Positions 12,001-24,269 of a stretch of 64,000 nucleotides of DNA are shown in pieces (position 1 is the first letter of the stretch; the number at the start of each line of letters is the position of its first letter). A program made the translations under genes and the position numbers. Below the pieces are notes generated by a model. That model was not told where the DNA came from. It did no database searches and saw only the letters and a program-made list of their open reading frames with translations. This DNA is from Henckelia pumila (lineage: Eukaryota; Streptophyta; Magnoliopsida; Lamiales; Gesneriaceae). The stretch spans positions 18,028,622-18,092,621 of the forward strand of contig NC_133123.1 in NCBI RefSeq assembly GCF_033568475.1. The letters run 5' to 3'.

Positions 12001-15000
12001 CATAACAGATATACAAAGCTACTTACTTGTCCCTCTCCGTGTATGCATTGCTTCTCAGCAGAACAAGTTTCATAATTGCAAGTGCTTCACATCTTATTTG
12101 GTCTTCCTTATATATTATGGCAATTTGGCTCATATGCTGAAAGAGAGAAGCCCAATAGACACTAGATATAGATGCTTCAAAGCTATTACTGAATAACCCA
12201 ACAGACCCCAGTGGTTGTTTATCAGTTGAGAATTTCAGTCCACAAGGAATATTGGCCTGATTAAACATCTCAGAAAGATTAGCAAACACTTGATCCTTTT
12301 TGCCCATATACCCACTTCCATTTAACTCAGAATTGCTGGTCTCAGAGACGGGATCCTCAATCACAACATTTTCCCTGGTACAGTACAATGGAAACTGGAA
12401 GGGTCAAAACTAACATAAACAAGAGGCGGTATTTTGTCCTCAAATTCATATAGTTCTTTTTATAATTATTTTCTATGGAGTAGAAAGGAGGAAAGGCAAT
12501 GAAGAAAACTGTCCAATGAAGAAAACCTTCCAATACAGTATAATACGAAAGACCAGAGACATCTGAAGAAAATGCGCAAGAGGTAAGTATATAATCATGT
12601 ATGCTTCCCGCACCAGCAGCATAACAATGTAGAAACAATTTTAGTAATGATTAATGAATAACATAATTCGTGCAGGATCTGCAAATATATACAGACATGT
12701 CACTTGCCCTTTGTGGTCTAAGAATTAAAGAAAAACGAGAGGGATAAGAAATGAAAACTCTGCTGAATTTCTATGAATCAGTTCTACCAAAAAGAAGCTA
12801 GGGCGTCAGACGTAGATTACGACACAAACCATTTATCTCAAAAGTTCAGAAAAAGTATCCTAAAGTGATTACAGCAATTGTGTCATCACTGTGACTCAAT
12901 AACAATTAACAACAGGTTTCTGTATTTTGGATATCGACGAGGACTAACTTCATCACAATATTTCTAATGCTAAAAAACATGGAAATCATGAGAGCATAAA
13001 CATGAGCTAAATAATTTCTTTTTATGGGAAAATTGTGGAGGAAGATTATGAATATTCATAGGTTTCCTACCACGAAATCCTGAAGAAGATACCTTGCTTT
13101 CACAATGTTGAGAAACAAATTTACTCCAATAGTCAAATTTCTCAGTAGAAGATGATAGAAGTACAAAAGATAAAATAGAAAAAAATAAATACTGAAAGGC
13201 CGCTGCATCTACAGACCACAAGCCGAGTGTAGATAGAACTAGCATAATGCCTCAGAAGTAGGCCAAACATCAGCAGTTCTTATAAGATGTGTTTGATAGA
13301 TGGATTATGTTACTTTGCCTTCTGCTTGAACAATGAAGGCACCTAATTTGGCAAGCATAAATGCTCTCATAAAGAGTATAAGAATTTAAGCCAGTTCATT
13401 GCACCTTTCTCCAGTTGTTTGTTCCATGTTAGAGGAATTGTACAAAACCATGTGCAGAATATGAAGAGTCCTGTGAATTATGTCAACCTGCACCAGACAG
13501 AGACAAGTCAAAGATAGAGGGAACAAAAAGATAATATTCCACGCTCCTATTTTCACAAAAGCATGCATCAAACAACTTTGATTAGCATTTAAAAAAAAAA
13601 CAACTTTGATTAGCGAAAACTAGGTGACCTATCAATGGAGCGAAGCACTCACTTTTTTGAGACTGCAAAGATCAGCCAAACTTTCTAACAAATCCTCCAA
13701 TCTCAAGGTTTCATCACTAATCTGCAACAGTAATAGAAAATTTTGATATAATGTCCAAGATCTAGAAATGTAGATGGTCAATGACAATTACACACATTGC
13801 TTTTATTCAAATAAAAAACCCTGCAACCTCCAAAACCATAGGTGAAAATGTGAAACGCCGAATTACACCTTGGTTTGATAAAATATGATGAACGGTCCAT
13901 AAAATATTTAATTGATTTGACAATTCCTTTCTAAGATTGTGCTTAGCATCAAACGTACTAAATGTGCAAGACAAATACTAAAATGCCTCACAATAATGAA
14001 AACAGGAGTGTATTGTTAGGTGCTTAGGTCCATGGGCCTTAAGTGATCAAGAGAGTGATATTGTCATGGGCCTAAATACATTGGGCCGAAGCTATTACCT
14101 TGTCGTAAAGATTATTCTAGAAGGGATGACTTGGGAGAGGGGCAAGGGGCCTTAATATCTTCTAGAATAATCTTTACGACAAGATAATAGCTTCGGCCCA
14201 ATGTATTTAGGCCCATGACAATATCACTCTCTTGGTCACTTAAGGCCCATGGACCTAAGCACCTAACATGTATAAGCATATGTTAAGAACAGTATTTTAG
14301 CATCTATTTAGAAGGTGTAAATTTTGTTCAAAAAACGCAATTATGCAAATAAAAGGATGAGTAAGCATTAACCTTCATCAACACAGAGTAAAGCTGTGAA
14401 ATTTTTGCAGCTTCAATGGTCTGAATAGAATGCAGCTCATCTGACAAAGCATTGTTGGAGCCATTGAGGTATCCGAATAGCACATGAAAATCCGCCTCAC
14501 AAGTCACAAGCAGCTTCGCAACCAGCGTTCTTCCCACTTTTTGTCCACTTGAGCTCCACAGACCAAGTAACTTCTCTGAGCCATGTAGAGTATTTGTCTT
14601 CTCTATTCTTGGATCAGTGGTTTTATCCGTCAGTGCTCCTACAATATTACAAGCTGATAGGCCAAACATTGAGAAGAAAAAAACAAAGAAATAGAATCAA
14701 ATAAAAGGAACAAATTAAGCAAATACCCTTCCCCTAGTATTCTAGAAAAATGCTGACCTACATGTTGTCCGAGAGTCCAGCAGCTTGTTCGATGCATTTG
14801 CTTTTTGACATGCTCGAGATATCCTGCAGCCAATATATTGCTTGTGAAACTTATAAGAACTAAGTAAGAAGCAGAGATGGACACTAAAATAAAAACGGAT
14901 CATTAGCAGTTCACTAAAACCAAATAAACTCAATCTACTGTTCGTGTCATTCAACTCAACATCAATTTCCCTCGGATGTCGGTTTCACTTATGATTCAAT

Positions 15001-16340
15001 GATGGAAAGACCAGAACATTAGAGTAATATCATGCAAGCAGGTTTTAAAAAAGGACTCAAACAACTACAGTGTGTGATTTAGAGGGGATAAAGGATCCAC
15101 AAAAGCAGAAGACAAATGCTTTCATTGATGATCTGAGAGAGCATTGATGTAACCACCATAAAGAAAAAAGAAAAGAAAAACATAACCACAAAATTGATGA
15201 CATGGACATTATTAGGAAGGCCACACACTAATAAGTATGAGAGTTAAGTATATTTCACTTACAACTCCTCGTTATTTGTGTGATGAGGCTCAGTATCCTT
15301 AACTTCAATTCTTTCATGTAGCTCCTCCACCATTTTGTCTTTTTCCTTTCTAAGATCCGAGCATTCTTGCTCCTGCAGTCAAAGAAGGTCCCATGCTCAA
15401 AATATGTCACATAGAAACCAAATCAAGAAAATATTCTACCCAGTGTGTTCCCCAATGACGTTATTTGCACACTGTAGAATTTTGGCAAAACATTTTTCAG
15501 TCACCTTCTCCTTTAGAAATTATAACCAAACAAAGGAAAATGATTTCCTTCGTGAAGTTGGTTTTCAATGAGGATAAATCTAAAGAGAACATTTTTCTTT
15601 GTCTGGTTGACTTGTTGCTAACAAAAACATATCCTTGAGTAGAAAAACCATGTAATTTTCATGATTTTGTTTTCCTTCTCACTTTCCTAGATAATCAAAA
15701 CCTAAAAATCCTCGATCAAGCATTTCATGAATGAAATAAAAATTCCAAAAAAATAACTATTTTTGGTATTAAGACCATTGATTTCCTCCATTTGCATATA
15801 AATTAGCATCACAAAGTTCTAAATAGCTAGGTCTACTTGATAACTAAATATATTTAAAATGAGGGTGCTAAAGCTGCCTGCATACCTTGAGATTAAGCTG
15901 CTTGGAAACCCGACTGAGCTCTTTCTGCAATGATAATGCCCAACAGCGATAAGATGCAAAAGAATTGGTTATTTATTCAGTTCTTGCACAAAAAGACATT
16001 CATTAGCTTTAAGCCAACGTATGGATACAGGTAATTGAAAATGTGGCAGTTTGAGTAACATTTCAACCTTTAATCTATCGATTTCATGTTCCTTGGTAAA
16101 TTGAGCCCCACGAGAAGCAAAAGAATCAAACAAATCAAGATTGGCGCCCGTGCCAGAGACTTCATGAGTTCTCTGAGACAACTCACGAGGAGGAGAATAG
16201 CTGACATCCGACGTTGGCGGCGGCGGAGGCGGGAGGTGGTGAGGGATTTGATTGGCAGACAAGGCTTGCTCCTCCGCTTGGACAAGCTTGTCTAGGAAGT
16301 CGGCGTCCCATTCATCCGCCTCAAAACCCTCGTTCGCCAT
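9082..16340 (-). CDS. SUV2: SUV2 / ATRIP homologue, DNA-damage checkpoint protein (13 exons)
   Basis: Plant orthologue of ATRIP (SENSITIVE TO UV 2), the partner that brings the ATR kinase to RPA-coated single-stranded DNA in the nucleus. The proposed exons, all GT-AG and phase-consistent, are 16340-16068, 15924-15886, 15372-15263, 14823-14762, 14653-14373, 13721-13653, 13487-13405, 12374-12027, 11949-11843, 11559-11425, 10565-10459, 10316-10120 and 9349-9082. They give 692 codons plus stop, near the usual family length. The N-terminus is acidic (FEADEWDADFLDKL), followed by a proline run and a coiled coil at about residues 82-140. The C-terminal part (RRNAIVFLAFLGSSGKSG, then IREALIFFNRLVS and RQIRECEIVELAHVFKRRV-like text) matches my memory of the plant family. 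The donor of exon 10 is chosen by phase; 11411 is an alternative. The ATG at 16340 opens the conserved acidic motif. Family assignment is firm; the exact small exons are less so. Confidence 0.88.
14014..14268. repeat. 255-bp near-perfect hairpin insertion in a SUV2 intron
   Basis: Two inverted arms of about 105 bp with only about two mismatches surround a loop of about 40 bp. The element starts TGTTAGGTGC, ends GCACCTAACA, and is flanked by an exact 5-bp duplication TGTAT (14009-14013, 14269-14273). The arms carry GGGCC-containing blocks (CATGGGCCTTAAGTGA, ATTGGGCCGAAGC). TG...CA ends with a 5-bp duplication look like an LTR-type integration, but the whole element is a snapback. Confidence 0.85.
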
Positions 16341-18314
16341 TTTCGCACGGAGTTCACATCGGCTCAGAACTGCTGCGCTCCAGTTTTCATTTAAACTACT
16401 TATAATTAATAACTGATTTTATTTTTAAATATAATTTTTCATCTTTTATTATAATTATAATATTGTGTAGTATTGGAATTGGACTTATGTATTAAAATTT
16501 TGTTAAGAAAAAATTGAGAAGTACTTAACTTTATCAAACACTATCAGAACAATTACTTTTTTAATAAAATATATTTTAAATAAAATTTAATCATTTTTTA
16601 AGGTGAAGAAAAAAAGGTATCATGTGTTGTTTGGCTTTTAATGAAAATTCGGTTGGGTCGAAAAATATTTTGGTGAGTTCGATTTTTTGAATTTTTCGGA
16701 TTGGTTCTAACCAAATGCTCATCTGAGAATGTGTGTAGTCTAGTTAATTGCACACGGACCTATTGATTTCTATTATTTGAGACAATTTTGTTACTAGTTG
16801 GAATTTTCACCACTAAAATTGTAAAAAGGTAGACTGAGCCGTCAGCCGTTTGGTTTGAGAAGCTAGGGGATAAAACATTTTTTTTTTTAAAAAAAAAAGA
16901 ACACTTTTATTAAAATTGTTGTGTTTTGTTGAAAAAGCTATTTTAAAAAAGCACTTGAAAAAATCTTTTTTAAAATCTATAATTTCTAGTTTTTTTTTTT
17001 TTGGCTTTGCTTTTGCTTCTAAATACTTAAAACTTTAAATAAAAGTGTTTTTTTTAACATTTATCCCAACATCAAAATCGCTTCTGATTTTTAAAATAAA
17101 AACACTTTAAAAAGTTAACTTATTTTTAAGCTTATAGTTTATGTATCCAAACTGGATATACGATCCCCAAGGTATCCATCTAGGATTCTTGTGATGGCTT
17201 GTATAGTTTATCGCATTTTGAATGCACATAAAAACAAGATTTTTTAGAATATATATAAGATCCGGATATTGTAATGTTTGGAAATTTAAGTGAACACTTT
17301 GTTCTTACATAATTTTATTGTTCAAAATCTTATTATGAATCATATGCCTTTAAATATTTTATGTTTTTAAATAGTTTATTATGAAAATTTATGTGTTTAC
17401 ATGTTTAAAATATTAAATTATGAATTCGTATGTGAAAGTTTTTTTTTTATGTTTTACAGGTATTAGTGTAATTTTGATGATGAAAAGAGTCGAGAATAAC
17501 TAGGGAGCAAGGTTTATGAATTTTTTAAATGATGCACGCAGTTTATACGTATAGTTTTTATAAATTCAATGTATGGTATCTAATTTTTTAAAAATATGGA
17601 GAATATAAAGTATTTTAAATTATTTATTTTACTATGATTATATAATGAGAGTTCAAGTGAAACATCAAACCTTTTTCCCCCCTCAATCACGTTCCATGCT
17701 CTTGTCCGATCAAATAAAGGCTAAGATCGCGTTTTTGAAGTCCAAATTATTTCATACCAACAAATAAAGACAAGTTTTATATAATTTTTGAAACACCATA
17801 CAAGCAATATTACGTATTTTAATATTGATGTGTATATTCTAGCTATATGATTTTTTCTTGCTAGAAATCTCGATGTTTTTTTGAAAGAACAACATATGAT
17901 AATGTGTATCAGTGAGGCGTAAGCTGTTTTCGACGAGTTGAGGACATGGTTTGGGTGTGAGGTTTCAAAAGAGTAAAAAATATGGTTTTTTTTATGTTAA
18001 ATTGATGTTTTGATGTATTTTCGGGGTCATGATCATGAGAACGAGTTGTTAGAAGGATGTTTTGACGCGTATTTGAAGTCTATATACATCATGGGGAAGA
18101 TCATCCATGTATTATGCGTGTAAATCCATTAAACCATGATTTCATGTGTGTGCATCGAAAGGAAAAAAAAATCACGCAGAAAAAAACCCACATGAAGTGG
18201 TCGCTAGACCACCCACGTGGGTGGGGAGTAATTTTTACTTTTCGTGCAATTTATGTCCCCCGCCGCCCCACGTGAGTATGGAAAAGTTTTTATCAATTTT
18301 TTAAGTAATTTATA
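16341..18314. other. SUV2 promoter side and gene-free DNA
   Basis: The first few hundred bases must contain the SUV2 5' UTR and promoter, but I see no certain TATA box. 16850-17155 begins CCGTTTGGTTTGAGAAGC and ends near GTATCCAAACTGG, a MITE-like layout without a convincing target duplication. The rest is AT-rich with no gene. Confidence 0.45.
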
Positions 18315-19282
18315 GTTATAAGGGTGTGCTTCGAATTCTGAAAACGTATACAACAACAGCAGCAACGGCAACAAAAAATAGCAACTAGTTGAGGCGAGAG
18401 AATCTCTCCATCCGCAAGACGAAATTGCCCGTTAACAGTGCTCAACGTTGGCGGCAATCGTCTCTAAAATACAACGACTATACAATCGAGATATAGCAGC
18501 ACAACAAATATCTCGATCTTCGTCGAACTAAAATATGTATCAAATTTTTATTTCTTTTGTGAGATAGAGGGAAGATTTTGCAGAAATCTGATGTATGCAC
18601 GTTATCAGATGTTCTTCATCATCATTTCTATGTTATAACCACCGTATATATATACTTATACACGAAACAACACGCTATAAGGAGTAAGGATGCAATCCAT
18701 GACAGAAAAAGCCCAGAAACATACGTGACTTTTCAGTCTGCAGAAGGCGCGCGCGGTCGGTTATTTTTGACCGATCGAGCGCCCCTCTTCTGACAGACAT
18801 TCTGTCTCGCTCAAACCATGGTGCGCTCGGTCGGCAAAATTTAGCGGACCGAGCACCCAACTTTTATGAAACTTACTGTCTCGGCAGACGAGGGCTGCGC
18901 TCGGTCGGTTGTTTTTAACCGATCGATCGCACTCAAAAAAATAATAAAATATTATTCTTGAACCAAATTTTATCCAAAAAGAATAATTGATCACAAGACC
19001 TCGCCTCGCCACGCCGAGCCAGCCGACCGCGCGCGCGCGTATGTGTTTGTTGCATCGATTAGCGTCTTGCCCTTTTACAAAACATCGGTGCCCAAAATCC
19101 AATGTTGGATTATATAAGGTCAACAATACATTGAACATGTTTCAATGTGGGACAACTTTTCCTCCAAATTATTTCACCAAATTCAAATTTTTGCATCAAT
19201 TGGGACAAGCTTTTTGGACAAGTAATTCAAGCCCATTTCATGTCATTTTATTCCAACAATTCATTCAACATTTTTTCCAACA
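18314..19282 (-). repeat. Copia 3' LTR
   Basis: A 969-bp LTR with TG at its minus-strand start and the CCCTTATAA(C) end shared with 23763-24269. It contains three GC-rich hairpins at about 18750-18930 and a TATA-like TATATATATAC stretch near 18650, conserved in the other copy. Confidence 0.88.
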
Positions 19283-22200
19283 ATCCCCCACATGAATGAA
19301 TTTAACGTATATTAGCATTCTCACTAGAAAATCATTTTTAAGTTATTGTTACATCAGGATAGGTAGCTTGTGTCTTTGAACCTACCTTAGTAAAATACTA
19401 TCGGATTTACTACTTGCATAGTTATGCGATGTCTTGAACTAGTCAACCGTTTGTGTAAACCAAGACAATAATACTTACATAACAATACTCTAACATATTT
19501 TGTTCTCACGTTGTGTCCATTTCGGCCCTGGACCATATCTTAGATTCATAAGTGTTACAATCAAAGCGGCCAATACTTTGCACTTATATAGGTAATCTCC
19601 TATCAAGAGTATCATGCGTTACTCCACCTCATAGGTATAGAAATCATTAAAAGAAAACTTAACCTCACCACATTTTGCAGGTCATTTATACTTGGATATT
19701 TCAGGAATGAGCAAGTAACAATTCCAAGCACTCAAACTAATATTTATAACTTAGTTGTCCCATTGAACCAAGGATTTGGGATCTCCAATTCTCAAGGTTG
19801 GGTTACCGCTATAAATATTTTAATTTGTGAAGTTTAAACTCATTCTTCCAAGTAGTTTGTACATTTGATCTCTATTTATACTTTTTGTAAACGGATCCGC
19901 AAGGTTTTCCTTTGACTTCACATAGTCAACCGAAATAACCTCATTCGAAATCAATTGTTTTATGGTATTGTGTCTCCGACGAATATGTCGAGATTTACCA
20001 TTGTACATACTACTTTGTGCTCTTCCTATTGATGACTGATTGTCACAATGAATCGTAATGGAAGACACCGGTTTATTCCAACATGGAATATCTTCTAGAA
20101 AGTTTCGAAGCCACTCGACTTCTTCTCCAGCTTTATCTAGAGCAATGAACTCGGACTCCATAGTCGACCGAGCTATACAAGTTTGTTTAGAGGATCTCCA
20201 TGACACCGCTCCTCCACCGATAGTGAACACATATCCACTCGTAGACTTGGAATCTTTCGTGTCAGAAATCCAATTTGCATCACAATATCCTTCTAGGACT
20301 GCAGGATATTTTGTATACATTATTCCATAACTAGAAGTGTATTTCAAATATCCAAGCACTCTCATTAGTGCTTTCCAATGATCCTCACTTGGATTACTTG
20401 TGAACCGACTAAGTTTGTTTAAAGTATATGCAAGATCAGGATGAGTACAGTTAGTTAAGTACATTAAACTTCCTATCATCCTTGCATATTCCACTTGTGA
20501 AACAGGTTCTCCTCTATTTTTGGCTAAATGTGTACCTAACTCCATAGGTGTTCTAGCCGGAGGACGATTTGTGTCATTAAATCGTTCAAGAACCTTTTCG
20601 ACATAATGAGTTTGGGATAACATAATTCCAGCAGAAAGTCTAGAGACTTTAATCCCTAGAATTATATCACACAATCCCAAATCCTTCATATCAAAATGTT
20701 TTCTCAATATTTTCTTGGTTTTCACAATCAATTCATGGTTGCTTCTCATGATTAACATGTCATCTACATAAAGGCAAACAATTACATATGCATTTATAGT
20801 ACCTTTAATGTAGACACATTTATCACATTCATTTATTGTGAAACCATTTGACAACATAGCAGTGTCAAACTTTTGATGTCACTGTTTAGGTGCTTGTTTA
20901 AGTTCATACAACGACTTGACAAGTTTACACACCTTTTGTTCTTTTTCGGGTACAACAAACCCTTCTGGTTGTTTTATATATATTTCTTCTTCCAACTTTC
21001 CATTCAAAAACGTTGTTTTAACATCCATTTGATGTATCTCAAGATCATGCAATGCTGCAATAGCTATGAGAACACGGATGGATGTTATTCTAGAAACCGG
21101 AGAGTAGGTATCGAAGAAATCATATCCCTCCTTTTGTCTAAAACCTTGAACCACTAGTCGAGATTTATATTTATCTATAGATCCATCTTCTTTGTATTTC
21201 TTTTTAAGAATCCACTTGGATCCCAAAGGTTTACATCCCGGAGGAAGATCAACCAACTCCCACGTATGATTATGCATGATGGAATTTATTTCATTTTGTA
21301 TGGCTTCCTTCCAAAAAGGAGCCTCAGGATTTGATAAAGCCACTTGAAGAGTTCTTGGTTCATTATCTAACATGTATGTTAGAAAATCAGGACCAAACGA
21401 CTTTTCAACTCTTACACGCTTGTTGTGTCGTGGTTCCTCGTTGTTTTGTGGAGTTTCAGTTGTGTTTTCATGAGTTCGCTTGTTCGAACTAATTTCTTTC
21501 CTTTCTTTACATGGAAAGATATTTTCAAAGAATACAACATTCCTTGACTCCATAATTGTGCCTTCATATACATCAGTAATCATAGACTTATGTACTAAAA
21601 ATCGATATGCACTACTATTGTATGCATAACCAATAAATATACAGTCAACCATTTTAGGTCCAATTTTTATTTGTTTTGGCTTAGGTACTTTTACTTTCTC
21701 CAAACACCCCCACACTTTGAGGTATTGGTAAGAATGTTTACGACCTTTCCACTGTTCAAACGGTGTTTCATCTTTTTCTTTGATTGGAATCTTGTTTAGA
21801 ATGTGAGTTGCTGAGAGAATCATTTCACCCCACATATTTTGAGGTAAGACATAATTTATTAACAACGCGTTCATCATTTCCTTTAATGTTCGATTTTTGC
21901 GTTCTGCAATGCCATTGGATTGAGGTGAGTAAGGGGCTGTCGTTTGATGAATGATGCCCGAAGTTTAGCAAAATTCTTCAAAAGGAGCCACACACTCTCC
22001 ACCTCGATCACTTCGAATCATTTTAATTTTCGAACTTCGTTGATATTCAATCTCAGTTTTATATTTCTTGAAAGCTTCAATTGCTTCATCTTTGATTTTC
22101 AATAAATATACGTAACAAAATATGGTACAATCATTAATGAATGTTATAAAGTACTTATTTCCAGCTCGTGTTTGTACCACTTTTAAATCACATACATCAG

Positions 22201-23762
22201 TATGTATTAATTCAAGTGGCGTAGTACTTCTCGTGACATTATGAAATGGAGCTTTAACCATTCTCGCTTCAACACAAATCTCTAACTTGTTTTGTGGATT
22301 TCTTTTAAACGTATATATTACATTTAAATTTGCAAGTCGTTGCAACATATTGAAGTTAACATGTCCTAATCGTTCATGCCATAATTCATAGCCTTCAAGC
22401 AAGTAAGCAGAACCAACAACTTTATTCTTCGCCTCAGGGCGGATAACATTCATTACATTAAATTTAAAGAGACCACTATCTTGGTACCCTTTACCAACAA
22501 ATATATCGGATTTTGTTAATACAAATTTATCAGACTCAAACACCATTCTAAAGCCTGCCTTGCTCAAGAGAGAACCCGAAACTAAGTTCTTCCTAATGTC
22601 TGGCACATGTAGCACATTCTTGAGCGTCACCTCTTTGCCCGAGGTCATCTTCAACACCACGTTTCCCACTCCCACAACTTCAGACGTTGCAGAGTTTCCC
22701 ATGAACAATTTCTATCCCCAACGGTGGCATAGGTGGAATACATATCTTTATCGGCACAAATGTGACTCGTAGAGCCGGTATCAATCCACCATCCTCTCGG
22801 ATCATCCACCATGTTGGTCTCACAAATAACGGCACTTAAATCAATATCAGAAATTGCTAAAGGTACATACCTTTGTTCAACCAAGTTTGATTGATTTCGT
22901 TTCTGATTTGTGTTGTTTTTCTTTGGAATTCGGCAATCCCTTGCCATATGATTCGGTTTGCCACAGCTGTAGCAACTTCCTTGGAATTTCTTCGCTTTCC
23001 CCTTTTGCTTTCCATCATGGGGGCGCTTCCTCTTGTGACTCGTACTAGATTCCGCCAGATTTGCTTTGGCCTCGGTTTCCATCATCTTTTTATTTGACTT
23101 GGCCTCAGTATTCCTGTTGTCCTCCTCGATGCAAAGTCTCACAATCAGATCTTCAAGTTTCAACTCCTTACGTTTGTGCTTAAGGTAGTTTTTGAAGTCT
23201 TTCCACATCGGAGGCAACTTCTCAATAATAGACGCGACTTGGAATGGTTCATTGATTTCCATCCCTTCGGCCAATAAGTCATGCAAGATGATTTGTATCT
23301 CTTGCACTTGACTCATTACAGTTTTTGAGTCTATCATCTTGAAGTCCAGAAATTTGCCAACCACTAACTTATTTATACCGGCGTCTTCAGTTTTGTATTT
23401 CTTTTCCAAGGAATCCCAGAGTTCCTTGGCCGTCTTGACTGATGAATAGACATTATAGAGAGTGTCATCAAGGTCATTCAGAATATAGTTTCTGCACAGA
23501 AAATCGTTGCGGTTCCATGCATCAACTGCGGTCCTCCTTTGGGTGTCAGAATCGCCATCAACAACGACAGGGGGATCCTCCTTCAGGAATCTAGACAGAT
23601 TCAATGTGGTAAGGTAGAAGAGCATTTTCTGCTGCCAACATTTGAAGTCGGCACCAGAAAACTTTGGAGGCTTTTCTCCATGTGCAGGGGCAGAAGCGAG
23701 CGGAGTGAATGAAACGGTAGACATCTTCAGAATCCAAGAAATACAAAATTTTGTCTTGTGAT

Positions 23763-24269
23763 TGTTATAAGGGTGTACTTCGAATTCTGAAAACGTGTAC
23801 AACAACAACAGCAACGGCAACAAAAAATAGCAACTAGTCGAGGCAAGAGATCTCTCTATCCGCAAGACGAAATTGCCCATTAACAGTGCTCAACGTTGGC
23901 GGCAATCGTCTCTAAGATACAACGACTATACAATCGAGATATAGCAGCACAACAAATATTTCGATCTTCGTCAAACTAAAATATGTATCATTTTTTTTTC
24001 TTTTGTGAGAGAGAGGGAAGATTTTGCAGAAATCTGATGTATGCACGTTATCAGATGTTCTTCATCATCATTTCTATGTTATAACTATCGTATATATATA
24101 CTTATACAGGAAACAACACGTTATAAGGCGTAAGGATGCAACCCATGACAGAAAAAGCCCAGAAACAGACGTGACTTTTCAGTCTGCAGAAGGCGCGCGC
24201 TGTCGGTTATTTTTGACCGATCGAGCGCCCCTCTTCTGACAGACATTCTGTCTCGCTCAAACCATGGTG
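23763..24269 (-). repeat. Copia 5' LTR (part)
   Basis: Matches about 500 bp of the 18314-19282 LTR and ends CCTTATAACA on the minus strand, just before the gag leader. The match stops at 24269, where gypsy leader sequence begins. Confidence 0.88.

Larger units (their letters stand above)
18314..24269 (-). mobile_element. Ty1/copia retrotransposon, broken
   Basis: A minus-strand copia fossil. Its 3' LTR is at 18314-19282 (begins TGTTGGAAA on the minus strand, preceded by the polypurine tract GTGGGGGAT) and the recognisable part of the 5' LTR is at 23763-24269. Parts in order: gag with a CX2C zinc knuckle (about 22.9-23.7 kb), aspartic protease (WWIDTGSTSHIC), the HERLGHVN pre-integrase motif and integrase (about 21.9-22.7 kb), and reverse transcriptase with YVDDM followed by RNase H (about 19.8-21.4 kb). 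It is broken in about three or four places. By eye the two LTRs differ at some 20 positions over about 500 bp, so it is a few per cent old. The lineage within copia is not assigned. Confidence 0.92.

Noticed and set aside
12970-13245. Open frame (91 aa, minus) inside SUV2 containing EKFDYWSKFVSQHCESK
   Set aside because: No acceptor/donor pair joins it in phase to exons 7 and 8, which join directly to each other in phase (GER|ENVVIEDP). Treated as intron.
16850-17155. Possible hAT MITE (GTTTGG ends)
   Set aside because: The terminal repeats pair poorly and no 8-bp duplication was found; mentioned only in the gene-free entry.
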